Assembly: GCA_049194865.1 (NCBI GenBank)
Contig: JBLZWL010000050.1
Coordinates: 83,890 to 147,889, forward strand
Direction of reading: 5' to 3'
DNA: 64,000 nt
DNA from: Myxococcus terminator_A
GTDB lineage: Bacteria; Myxococcota; Myxococcia; Myxococcales; Myxococcaceae
Part shown: positions 26,862-34,119 of the stretch, piece after piece
How positions within the stretch are numbered: position 1 is the stretch's first letter
Layout of the letters: every line of letters begins with the position of its first letter
The notes under the pieces: generated by a model
The model's database searches: none
What the model was told of the DNA's origin: nothing
What the model saw: the letters and a program-made list of their open reading frames with translations, nothing else
Made by a program: the position numbers and the translations under genes

Positions 26862-27231
26862 GTGCTGTGGCCCTGGGAGCCTGTGTTGCTCAGCGATGGT
26901 ACGGAACTGCCCGCCGAGTTGCTCAAGCCAGTCATGCGGGGGCTCACCATGCACGAGCACGAGAAAGACGGCGGCATCTTCGACGTCACACACGTCAGCA
27001 GGCATCAGGCGGCGCGCTGCACGCTCACCATGACGGATGGGCATGTGCTCGTCGTGACGCCGGACCAGCGCTGGCGGACGTTCGAACGCGGCTGGACGCG
27101 CACGGATGTGCTGCGCCCCGGGGAGACGATTGAAGGCGTCGCTCCGGGACGGGTAGTGCGTGTCGAGCCACGGGACTTCGGCGACGTGACTCTGATTCGA
27201 ACCAAGAGCCCTCAGCCACAACTCAACCGTT
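26862..27231 (+). pseudogene. Hint-like (intein/hedgehog-type) domain fragment
   Basis: In this frame the translation has the core pattern of a Hint domain: VLLSDGTELP, LTMTDGHVLVVTPDQRW, GWTRTDVLRPGETIEGV and VEPRDFGDVTLIRT. The expected N-terminal Cys-containing motif, the C-terminal HN motif and any N-terminal carrier protein are missing, and the frame runs into the antisense 3' end of the astacin-like gene. The only start is a GTG with no ribosome site. Hint domains occur in myxobacteria as pretoxin-releasing modules of polymorphic toxins. I read this as the debris of such a gene. The rest of the gap (26520-26861) holds nothing I can recognise. Confidence 0.45.
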
Positions 27232-27240
27232 CTACCACCC
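27190..27240 (-). other. tRNA-like remnant (possible old attachment site)
   Basis: On the minus strand GGTAGAAC (27236-27229), TTGTGGC and GGTTCGAATC (27203-27194) occur in the order and approximate spacing of a tRNA D-loop, a His-type anticodon loop and a T-arm. The acceptor and anticodon stems do not pair, so it is not a functional tRNA. Overlap with the 3' end of the adjacent protease gene is odd. It may be chance. Confidence 0.2.
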
Positions 27241-28755
27241 GTTCCTATACCAGGAGTGTCGCATCGTTCCATCAGGGGCGATGTAGAAGACATCCAGATG
27301 GCCAGCGGCCTTGCTCACTGCGTCTGGCGCGGAAGCCAACTCCCCGCCGAGCCACTTCCAACCGCTCCAACTCGCGCCATTCCAACTGTTCATCCACAAG
27401 GTATTGGCTGAATCCCGGGCAAACACGTCCAGCAGATTCGCGCCCCTCGAAGCCACTGCGGGAGCCGAAATGAAGTTGCCGCCTAGCGACAACCAGCCCA
27501 CCCAGTCGGTTCCATTCCAATACTTCTGCACGATGGAATTGTCAGCACCTCGGGCGAACACGTCGATGCGGTTGGCACCCCAACTCACCGCCGCCGGGGC
27601 CGACACGATATTGCCGCCGAGCGAAAACCATGAGTTCCACGTAGTCCCAGTCCAGTATGCTTGGTACAACTGGTTGTCCGTGCCACGGGCGAACACGTCC
27701 ATCCGGTTCGGACCCCAGGATGCCACAGCAGGCCCCGAGGCAAAGTCGCCGCCCATCGACAACCAGCCACTCCACGCGGTTCCATTCCCAGACTTCTGAT
27801 AAATAGCGGCGTCAAAGCCCCGTACAAACACGTCGAGGTTCGTGCCGTCTCGGCTGACCGCCGCCGGATCCGCCGTGACCCATCCGCCGAGCGAGCCCCA
27901 CGTGTACCAATAGGTCCCGTCCCAAAAGGAGTGATACAGCTCGTCGTTCGTGCCGCGGGCGAATACGTCCAACCGGGTCGCGCCACGCGCGGCCACCGTG
28001 GGCCCGGAGGTGAGATTACCTCCCAGCGACTCCCAGGGGACTCCATACGTCTGTTGTACTCCCTGCTGGTCCGTGACGCTGAGGGTCCCATTCCCCACCC
28101 ACTGAGGATTGCAATAGTTCATCACCGAACTCAGGTCCCACGCGCCGATGGTCTGGTCACCATTGGGGCCCTGCGGAGGTTCCTGACAATTGCCCGGCGT
28201 GTCCGGACGGTTCTGCTCGTGGGAGTAGCCCAGGGCGTGGCCGAACTCATGTATGGCACTCATTTCGATGCAGTATTTGCGCGTGTTCTGGCAGGCCGGG
28301 CTCCAGTTGTTGAACGTGAAGTTCAGCACCACACCCGCAGCGACGCCGTTGATTGCGGTCCCCAGTCCCTTCGCATGCGGGCCGACGTCGCTGATGTTGA
28401 CACGGATGCCCATGGCCCCTGCCGCGCAAGTGCCCCAGCCGTTGAGTCGAATTCCGGAGCGGGCTTCCCACGTACGTCCCACCGCGTCGCGCACCCACTG
28501 CCGCTGCGTGGCGTCCCCTGCTCCTGGGTTCTCCCAGCATACGGACACGCTCATCGGCCGCCACAACTGCGCAGAGGCCACGTAGAGGTCCGCCTCGCTA
28601 TTGCGCATGTCCCCTGCGGGCGACGTGGCGGGCTCTGCGGACTCAGGTGCTTCCGTGTCGCTGCCACAGCTGAGCAAAGTTCCCAACCCCAATGTAGCGA
28701 GCAACACCGCCCCCCGGCGGGATGCGATTCCAATCAGCATGGCATCCATCTCCAT
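27232..28755 (-). CDS. astacin-like zinc metalloprotease lipoprotein with six-bladed PLL-like propeller
   Basis: This protein of about 507 aa begins with a lipoprotein signal (lipobox TLLSC). The catalytic domain has the full astacin-type motif HEFGHALGYSHEQNRPD and a Met turn SVMNY. From about residue 250 to the end there are six repeats of about 42 residues with the pattern WxSLGGxxxSxPAAVSWGxNRxDVFARGxDNxxYQxYWNG, like the fucose-binding PLL lectin propeller. The predicted role is a cell-surface protease that binds glycans through its propeller. I chose the ATG at 28755; in-frame ATGs two and four codons later are possible. Codon usage is less GC-rich than in the neighbours, hinting at transfer. 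Confidence 0.85.
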   Translation of the reverse strand: MEMDAMLIGIASRRGAVLLATLGLGTLLSCGSDTEAPESAEPATSPAGDMRNSEADLYVASAQLWRPMSVSVCWENPGAGDATQRQWVRDAVGRTWEARSGIRLNGWGTCAAGAMGIRVNISDVGPHAKGLGTAINGVAAGVVLNFTFNNWSPACQNTRKYCIEMSAIHEFGHALGYSHEQNRPDTPGNCQEPPQGPNGDQTIGAWDLSSVMNYCNPQWVGNGTLSVTDQQGVQQTYGVPWESLGGNLTSGPTVAARGATRLDVFARGTNDELYHSFWDGTYWYTWGSLGGWVTADPAAVSRDGTNLDVFVRGFDAAIYQKSGNGTAWSGWLSMGGDFASGPAVASWGPNRMDVFARGTDNQLYQAYWTGTTWNSWFSLGGNIVSAPAAVSWGANRIDVFARGADNSIVQKYWNGTDWVGWLSLGGNFISAPAVASRGANLLDVFARDSANTLWMNSWNGASWSGWKWLGGELASAPDAVSKAAGHLDVFYIAPDGTMRHSWYRNGW

Positions 28756-28835
28756 TCTTCTTTGCCAGACAGGCCAGGAGTGGTCTTTTCGTCTTGGCAA
28801 GGAAGTGGAACGGCTCTTTTGCATGTTTGGCTGGT

Positions 28836-28869
28836 GCACTGTTAGTGAATAGTGCGTGCCGGCACTGTT
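28836..28869. promoter_or_regulatory. repeat cluster upstream of the astacin-like gene
   Basis: GCACTGTT occurs at 28836-28843 and 28862-28869, and a 10-bp palindrome GTGCCGGCAC at 28856-28865. They lie 80-115 bp upstream of the start codon and are plausible regulator-binding sites. This is unproven. Confidence 0.3.
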
Positions 28870-28967
28870 CTGGTTGAAGTGGATGTTTCCTGTGTTGTCG
28901 TTGCGTACGGGAGCGCTGGGGGCTGTAGAGTAGAGGGGATGCAGAATGGAAAAATGGGCGAACAGGC

Positions 28968-29479
28968 TTGCCCGCATGGGCTGACCTGCCTGGATCCTTC
29001 GGGCCAGACTACGAACTGGCGCGCTTCCAAGCGGCCGGCCCTGATGGCGTTCCACTCGCGGACGCCACCTTCTCGGAGGGATACTCCGTCTTTGGTGAGG
29101 CGAAGGTGGACTGGGATGTCGATGGCTACGGCGGCATCTACAAGCACCTGAAGCTGTCGCTGGGGCGGAAGCTTTCTCCTGGGGACGCTTCGATGTGGAT
29201 TGGCGCGTGGCAGTGCAGCTCTTCGAGCGCAGCCTGGAAGTGGCGTTGAAGGGGCTGGGGGCGGCGGAAGTCCGCTGGCGATTCCTGGGCGGGAGGCTCT
29301 TCGCGATGGGGACGGGCGGCACCCTGTTGTTCCCGGCAGCGGAAGGGTCATTGCGACCGGGCGCCTTCGCTTCGATGGGGTTGGGGATGGACAATGCGCG
29401 CTCACCGGCCCCGCAGCGCGGGCGGGTTCGAGCCCTGAACGGGGACCCCTTGACGGGGCTCCGAGGCATGTCGGAGTGA
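28968..29479 (+). pseudogene. frameshifted remnant of an unknown protein gene
   Basis: Two adjoining frames read like one protein. The first gives FGPDYELARFQAAGPDGVP, then YSVFGEAKVDWDVDGYGGIY and KHLKLSLGRKL. The second continues FDVDWRVAVQLFERSLEVAL and GLGAAEVRWRFLGG. The frame changes between about 29168 and 29190. Alternating-charge beta-strand-like segments are visible but I do not recognise the family. No convincing start codon or ribosome site is present. This is most likely a decayed accessory gene. Confidence 0.45.
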
Positions 29480-29584
29480 CTTTGTAAGATTCCGCCGCGC
29501 AGTCGGTTGCCATCCATTTGTCAGACAGGAATGCCAGCATTCAACCCCACTTGCCTTCCTTGGAGAGAGGCATGGGGGTGCTGA

Positions 29585-31045
29585 ATGCGTGCTGTCCGCT
29601 GGATACTGTGCGCCGTTCTCTTCGTGACGGGATGCGCTGGCGTTGAACCCTCGACGCGCAGGGGCACCTTCCAGCAGCGTTCCGCACTACTCGGGGAAGG
29701 GGGGCACCCCCGAGGACAGAGGAGCGATGCGTTCGATGCGCTGCTTCGTGACGCGGGACTTGGGGACCAAGACGAGCGTCCCGTGTCAGGCAGTTCGCTC
29801 ACGCCGACACACGCCACGCGACTGCTGAAGGCGCTGACCGTCAAGGACGTGACGCTGGGGCAGTTCCCGGCACGCGTCGCGGTGGGCTTCATGCTGCGCG
29901 AGGTGCTCGACGCGGGCGAAGTGTCGCGCGCCGAGCTGGTGCGGCGAGTCGGGCGCTTCACTCAGCTGGCGGTCCTCCGTCCTGACGGTTGCCTCGCGTG
30001 GGTGCGCAGCGGGCAGACCCAGCAGCGTGCGGGCGTCGTGGAATGGAAGGACGGCGCCTTTCGAGCGGGCCAGTTCGAGCTGGGCGTCTTCTACTCGGGC
30101 AAGGGCGGTGTCTTCCGACAACTGAACGCGCGGTTGGAGGAAACCGGAGGAGGCGCCTTCGCGGACGTCCACGACGATGCCGACTACCTGAGCCGCACAC
30201 TGGACGGAGCCGAAGAAGCCTTTGTCGGGCTGGCGCTGGCGGTGGGGCAGCTCTTCTCGACGTCGCCAGCCGACAACCTCGCGGCGCTGCGACAGATGCC
30301 TGCCGCCGTGGCGGCGCTGCTGGCCTCGTCGCCCGAGTACCTGGAGCGCTTCCAGTACATGCCACGCGGCGAGCAGGTGCAGGCCGTATCCAAGCTGGTG
30401 ACGAACCTCATCGCCACCTGGGGCACGGCGTCTGCCGCAACCCGCACGCTGGGAGGTGCGACGTTCGCTACGGCCGAGGTGCCGGTGCTGTCGCTCTCGG
30501 CCCACGGCGCGCTCGTCATGGGGCGCGTCGCAGTGCCGGTGGGGCAAGCGGCGGCGGTGCTGAGCGGTGGGCCTGGCGCAGCCATCATCCTCCAGAGGGC
30601 GAGCACGGCCGCGAAGCAAGGGGGACCTTCCAAGGGGCCCGGACAGTGGGCACCAGCCAAGGAGTCCATGTCGCCCCGCGCCCGCCGCTACCAGGAACAG
30701 ATCTCCAGGCACTCGGCAGACGAGGCATACTGGGTCGGAGGAGTCGGCAGAGACAGCGGAGGCGTGAAGTTCGATGGGTACGAGAAGCGCGTGCTGCTGG
30801 AGGCGAAGGGACCGGGCTATGCGAACAAGTTCCTCGATAACCTCAAGCCGAAGGTCTGGTTCGAGATGTCGGGAGCCAAAGCCCTCGTCGAGCAGGCGAA
30901 GAGGCAGCTCAAAGCCAATAGAGCCTCACGCAACCCCATTCGGTGGCACATCGCAGAGGAGAAAACAGCCGACGCCATCCGAACACTGTTCGACATAAAC
31001 GAGATTGAAGGGATTGAAGTCGTGTTCACTCCTCCATTGCCGTGA
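29585..31045 (+). CDS. lipoprotein toxin with C-terminal Tox-REase-5 nuclease domain
   Basis: This 486-aa protein has a lipoprotein signal (lipobox FVTGC, Cys at residue 17) and a long helical middle region. Its C-terminal domain of about 120 residues matches the restriction-endonuclease-fold toxin Tox-REase-5: RRYQEQISRH, VKFDGYEKRVLLEAKGPGYA with the D...E-x-K active-site pattern, QAKRQLKAN and IRWHIAEEKTADAIRTLF. The predicted activity is DNA cleavage in a competitor cell. A lipidated toxin next to an immunity gene is the arrangement of the SitA toxins that M. xanthus passes to kin by TraA-dependent outer-membrane exchange; other delivery routes are possible. The immunity gene begins 13 nt after the stop. 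Confidence 0.9.
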   Translation: MRAVRWILCAVLFVTGCAGVEPSTRRGTFQQRSALLGEGGHPRGQRSDAFDALLRDAGLGDQDERPVSGSSLTPTHATRLLKALTVKDVTLGQFPARVAVGFMLREVLDAGEVSRAELVRRVGRFTQLAVLRPDGCLAWVRSGQTQQRAGVVEWKDGAFRAGQFELGVFYSGKGGVFRQLNARLEETGGGAFADVHDDADYLSRTLDGAEEAFVGLALAVGQLFSTSPADNLAALRQMPAAVAALLASSPEYLERFQYMPRGEQVQAVSKLVTNLIATWGTASAATRTLGGATFATAEVPVLSLSAHGALVMGRVAVPVGQAAAVLSGGPGAAIILQRASTAAKQGGPSKGPGQWAPAKESMSPRARRYQEQISRHSADEAYWVGGVGRDSGGVKFDGYEKRVLLEAKGPGYANKFLDNLKPKVWFEMSGAKALVEQAKRQLKANRASRNPIRWHIAEEKTADAIRTLFDINEIEGIEVVFTPPLP

Positions 31046-31058
31046 GACGAGGGTCAAT

Positions 31059-31784
31059 GTGGATGAGGCATACTATGCAGGGGCCTACTGGGGGCCAAGG
31101 AAAGAGTCGGCAGATGATTGTGCCCGGCGCTTGGGGATGTTCATCACAGCCCTGCCCGCTGTTGATGCTTCGTTCGTGCGTTGGTTCCAGACGGGGAAGT
31201 CACGCAAGGATGCACTGAAGCGCCTCCTTGAACCTGAGTTAGCGGAGCTGGAGAAGTTCGTTGCCCGCGGTAGAGACCCGGGGAACGAAGATCTCGGGTT
31301 TGGCATTGCAGCTTGGAATGGTGCGAGCGACGAGTACGAGGCGACGGGCTTTGACATCCATTGCGGTGGGTACTCCGACGTGGTGCTCAACACCTGCGTG
31401 TTCACCTTGCCGAGTCGAGGTCTAAGCGCTGGCCGGGTAGTGACGGCTTCCGCACTCGTTAGCCTCCTGCGAGCTTGCGCGCTCTCATGGGAGCCGGACT
31501 GGGCCGTTGCCATGTCACACGCGCACCGCGAGATGACCGGGCGCCGCAAACAGAAATGGGCTCCGCGCATTGGGTGGGTAACGTACCTCGCGCAGCATCG
31601 CGGCACGGTGCCCCCTCTCCCTGCTCCGGTGCGCATTGAGTCCGTGGAGGACAAGGGCACGCTGATTGTCCTCACCCCCGAGCGCTTCACGGCCAGCAAC
31701 CCGGAACATGTGGCGCTAGCTGAGCGGGTGCGAGAGCTGCTGGACCGAGCTGGACTGTTGAAGCCGCTCCAGGCCCAACCGTAG
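31059..31784 (+). CDS. Imm52-type immunity protein for the adjacent REase toxin
   Basis: This 241-aa cytoplasmic protein begins with YYAGAYWGPRKESADDCARR, the pattern of Imm52 immunity proteins that accompany REase-fold toxins. I chose the GTG at 31059, preceded by GAGACGAGGG and 13 nt after the toxin stop; no ATG is available in frame. It should bind and neutralise the nuclease in the producer's cytoplasm. Its base composition is less GC-rich than that of neighbouring core-like genes, as expected for a transferred toxin-immunity module. A strong hairpin follows the stop. Confidence 0.85.
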   Translation: MDEAYYAGAYWGPRKESADDCARRLGMFITALPAVDASFVRWFQTGKSRKDALKRLLEPELAELEKFVARGRDPGNEDLGFGIAAWNGASDEYEATGFDIHCGGYSDVVLNTCVFTLPSRGLSAGRVVTASALVSLLRACALSWEPDWAVAMSHAHREMTGRRKQKWAPRIGWVTYLAQHRGTVPPLPAPVRIESVEDKGTLIVLTPERFTASNPEHVALAERVRELLDRAGLLKPLQAQP

Positions 31785-31790
31785 GAACCA

Positions 31791-31824
31791 AGAGGGGCCG
31801 AGTTACCTGTCGCTCGACCCCTCT
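31791..31824. terminator. hairpin ending the toxin-immunity operon
   Basis: A 12-bp stem with one mismatch (AGAGGGGCCGAG / CTCGACCCCTCT, 10-nt loop) begins 6 nt after the immunity gene stop. Confidence 0.6.
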
Positions 31825-32078
31825 CTACTCTTCCTGCTGCCCTGGACTTTCAGCCCCGCCATGTTGCCCGTATGTCGCATGAACCTGCGGAATGCGCTGG
31901 AACAGGTCTCTTGATTACCGAGCCCGCCCGGCAACGGATGCTCTTCGGCGGAGGACTCGAACGCGAGCCACTCCGTGCACCCCTTCAACCGCTCCTTGAG
32001 CCGACGGTTGTGGACCCGCCAGTTGCCCATGAGGAAGTCGAAGTCTCTCGCTCCGTCCTGCTGTCCCTGTGTCCGCAT
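31803..32078 (-). pseudogene. truncated DUF1579-like gene remnant
   Basis: The minus-strand frame opens with RDFDFLMGNWRVHNRRLKER then GCTEWLAFES, the start of a DUF1579-like lipocalin-fold protein of which about 120 further residues should follow. After GGLGNQE the sequence no longer resembles the family, and the frame ends inside the terminator hairpin. It looks 3'-truncated by the arrival or shuffling of the toxin-immunity module. No ribosome site is obvious. 32079-32192 holds nothing recognisable. Confidence 0.5.
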
Positions 32079-32192
32079 GCCATCGGCTCCGTTCAGACTG
32101 TCGAGGGCCCACTTGGGGCCCCCTGAACGCGCACGGTAGGGGGCATATAGGACGAAGCCCGCCCTGATTCGGACGGGCCCTTCCTCGCATCC

Positions 32193-34025
32193 TCAGGGCT
32201 TCCCGGTGGTCTCCGCGGGGCAGCCGGACGTCGCGTTGACGTGCTGGAGGCGGCCGGGCGCTGGCGCCGCCAGCGGCTTGCCCCGGGCCTTCCAGTGCTC
32301 GACGAGCGCGTCGCGCAGGGTCAGCGGCAGACGCTCACCCAGGTCGATGCTCCCGGGCGCCAACGTCTTGAGCACGTCCTCCAGCCCTCCACCTCCGCGC
32401 GCCAGGAAGTCCGGCATGGCCACGCGGAAGCGCTTGCTGGCGGGCAGCGGCTTCCCATTCGGCAGGGTGACGGAGGCGAGCCGGGTCGTCCCGTTGCACT
32501 GCTCCACCCGCACCTTCAGCCCCGACACCTGGAAGGTGCCCTTGCGTCCATAGGCCGATTCCAGGAGCCGCTTCAGCTCCGCCGTCGTCAAGGTGAGGAC
32601 CGCGAGCGTGTTGTCGAAGGGCAGCACCTCGTAGACCGCGCCATAGGTGAGCTCCCCCGCCGGCAGGTCCGCGCGCAGGCCGCCACTGTTGAGCAGGGCC
32701 ACGTCCGTCTTCGAGGCCTCGCGCAGCGCGTCCGCCAGCACGTTTCCGAGCGGGCTCTCCTTGTCGTAGTCGCGCGTGAGCGCGGCGGGAACGCTCACTC
32801 CCAGCGAGCGCTTCTGCTCCTTCTCCACGCTGGCGAACGCCTGGGTGAGCTGCGCCTCCAGCACCGCGTCGGTCACCACCGCGCGTCCACGGAACGTCGC
32901 GGGAACCAGCTGGATGCCCTTCGCCGCCTTCAACTTCCGCTCGTCACAAGTCCCCAGCGTCGCATCCACGCGCGCGCACACCGGGATGGAGCCCTGCAGC
33001 AAGGTCCGCTCCGGGAGCACCTTGCGCGTCACCGGGTCCACGAAGATTTCCACGAGCCCGAAGGCGCGGCCCCGGCCCGACGTCTCAATCACCGGCGTGC
33101 CCCGGATGAAGTGGCCCACGGGCTGGTGCGTGTGCCCGGCCACCACCGCGTCCAACGTCCCCTCGGGCAGTGTCTCCAGCAACTCGACAATCTCGCTGTC
33201 CCCCCGGTCGCACGAAGAAGCATCGCGAGGATTGTCTCCGCGCTTGCACACCGCGCCCGCGTGCGCGACCGCGACGACCACTTCGGCTCCGCGCGCGCGC
33301 AAGGACTTCGCCGCCGCGAGCGCCGACTGCTCCAGGGGCGCGAAGCGCAGGCTCGCCACATTCACGGGATTGGTCACCTGCGGCGTGTGGGGCGTGGCCA
33401 GCCCGAGGATGCCGATGCGCACCCCGCGCCGCTCCACCAGCAGCGTGCCCTCGTTGCCCAGCCAGGTCGGGCCCACGCCCGTCTGGCTGTCGGTGACGTT
33501 GAACCCGAGCACCGGGAAGCGCGCCTGGGTGATTCGCGCCTTGAGCGCGCCGAACGGGTCATCCCCATCGAGCGCCACCGAGCGCGGCCCCACGGGCCCG
33601 TAGTCGAACTCGTGGTTGCCGAGCGCCGAGGCGTCATACTTGAGCGCGTTCATCGCGCCGATGACCACCTCTCCCTCGGTGAGGTTGGAGGCGAGCGTGC
33701 CCTGGAAGAGGTCGCCACCATCCAGCAGCAGCACGCCGTCCGGATTCTCCTCACGCAGCACGGACAGGTAGCCGGCGAGCGTCGCCAGGCCGCCCTGCTC
33801 CACGCTGGTTCCATCCGGCAGCGTGGCCTTGGAGGGCATCACCCAGCCGTGCAAATCGTTGGTCCCCACCACGGAGATGCGCAGGGGCTCCGGCGCGGCT
33901 TTCACCTCGCTGGCGGGCGAGGGCGCCACGGCGGCGGCCTCCGGTACGGGCGGAGGAGGGGAGGCGCAGGCGGCGAGGAGGGCGGACAGCAGCCCGAGAC
34001 GGAAGGGACGGGTGGCGGAAGTCAC
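32193..34025 (-). CDS. 5'-nucleotidase / UshA-like metallophosphoesterase lipoprotein
   Basis: This 610-aa protein has a lipoprotein signal (lipobox LLAAC) and a Pro/Ala-rich linker. The N-terminal calcineurin-type phosphoesterase domain has GTNDLHG, DGGDLFQGT, ALGNHEFDYG and the late VVAGHTHQP metal-binding motifs. The C-terminal 5'-nucleotidase domain shows NSGGLRADLPAGELTYG and YEVLPFDNTLAVLTL, which form the nucleotide-binding pocket. It probably releases nucleosides and phosphate from extracellular nucleotides at the outer membrane. The start is a GTG at 34025 without a clear ribosome site. A strong hairpin separates it from the receptor gene upstream. Confidence 0.93.
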   Translation of the reverse strand: MTSATRPFRLGLLSALLAACASPPPPVPEAAAVAPSPASEVKAAPEPLRISVVGTNDLHGWVMPSKATLPDGTSVEQGGLATLAGYLSVLREENPDGVLLLDGGDLFQGTLASNLTEGEVVIGAMNALKYDASALGNHEFDYGPVGPRSVALDGDDPFGALKARITQARFPVLGFNVTDSQTGVGPTWLGNEGTLLVERRGVRIGILGLATPHTPQVTNPVNVASLRFAPLEQSALAAAKSLRARGAEVVVAVAHAGAVCKRGDNPRDASSCDRGDSEIVELLETLPEGTLDAVVAGHTHQPVGHFIRGTPVIETSGRGRAFGLVEIFVDPVTRKVLPERTLLQGSIPVCARVDATLGTCDERKLKAAKGIQLVPATFRGRAVVTDAVLEAQLTQAFASVEKEQKRSLGVSVPAALTRDYDKESPLGNVLADALREASKTDVALLNSGGLRADLPAGELTYGAVYEVLPFDNTLAVLTLTTAELKRLLESAYGRKGTFQVSGLKVRVEQCNGTTRLASVTLPNGKPLPASKRFRVAMPDFLARGGGGLEDVLKTLAPGSIDLGERLPLTLRDALVEHWKARGKPLAAPAPGRLQHVNATSGCPAETTGKP

Positions 34026-34060
34026 ATGCCCGTCTAGAACGGCGGCACCGCTGGATTCAA

Positions 34061-34102
34061 GGGCCCTCGCTTCCGAAGAGAGACTTCCGGAAGCGAGGGC
34101 CC
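34061..34102 (-). terminator. terminator after the TonB-dependent receptor gene
   Basis: A perfect 15-bp stem (GGGCCCTCGCTTCCG / CGGAAGCGAGGGCCC, 12-nt loop) starts 18 nt past the receptor stop. It is the strongest hairpin in the window. Confidence 0.75.
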
Positions 34103-34119
34103 CGAGTGCGCGGGTGTGG

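Noticed and set aside
27165..27245. Functional tRNA gene on the minus strand.
   Set aside because: T-arm and D-loop-like bases are present but the acceptor and anticodon stems do not pair; kept only as a low-confidence remnant.
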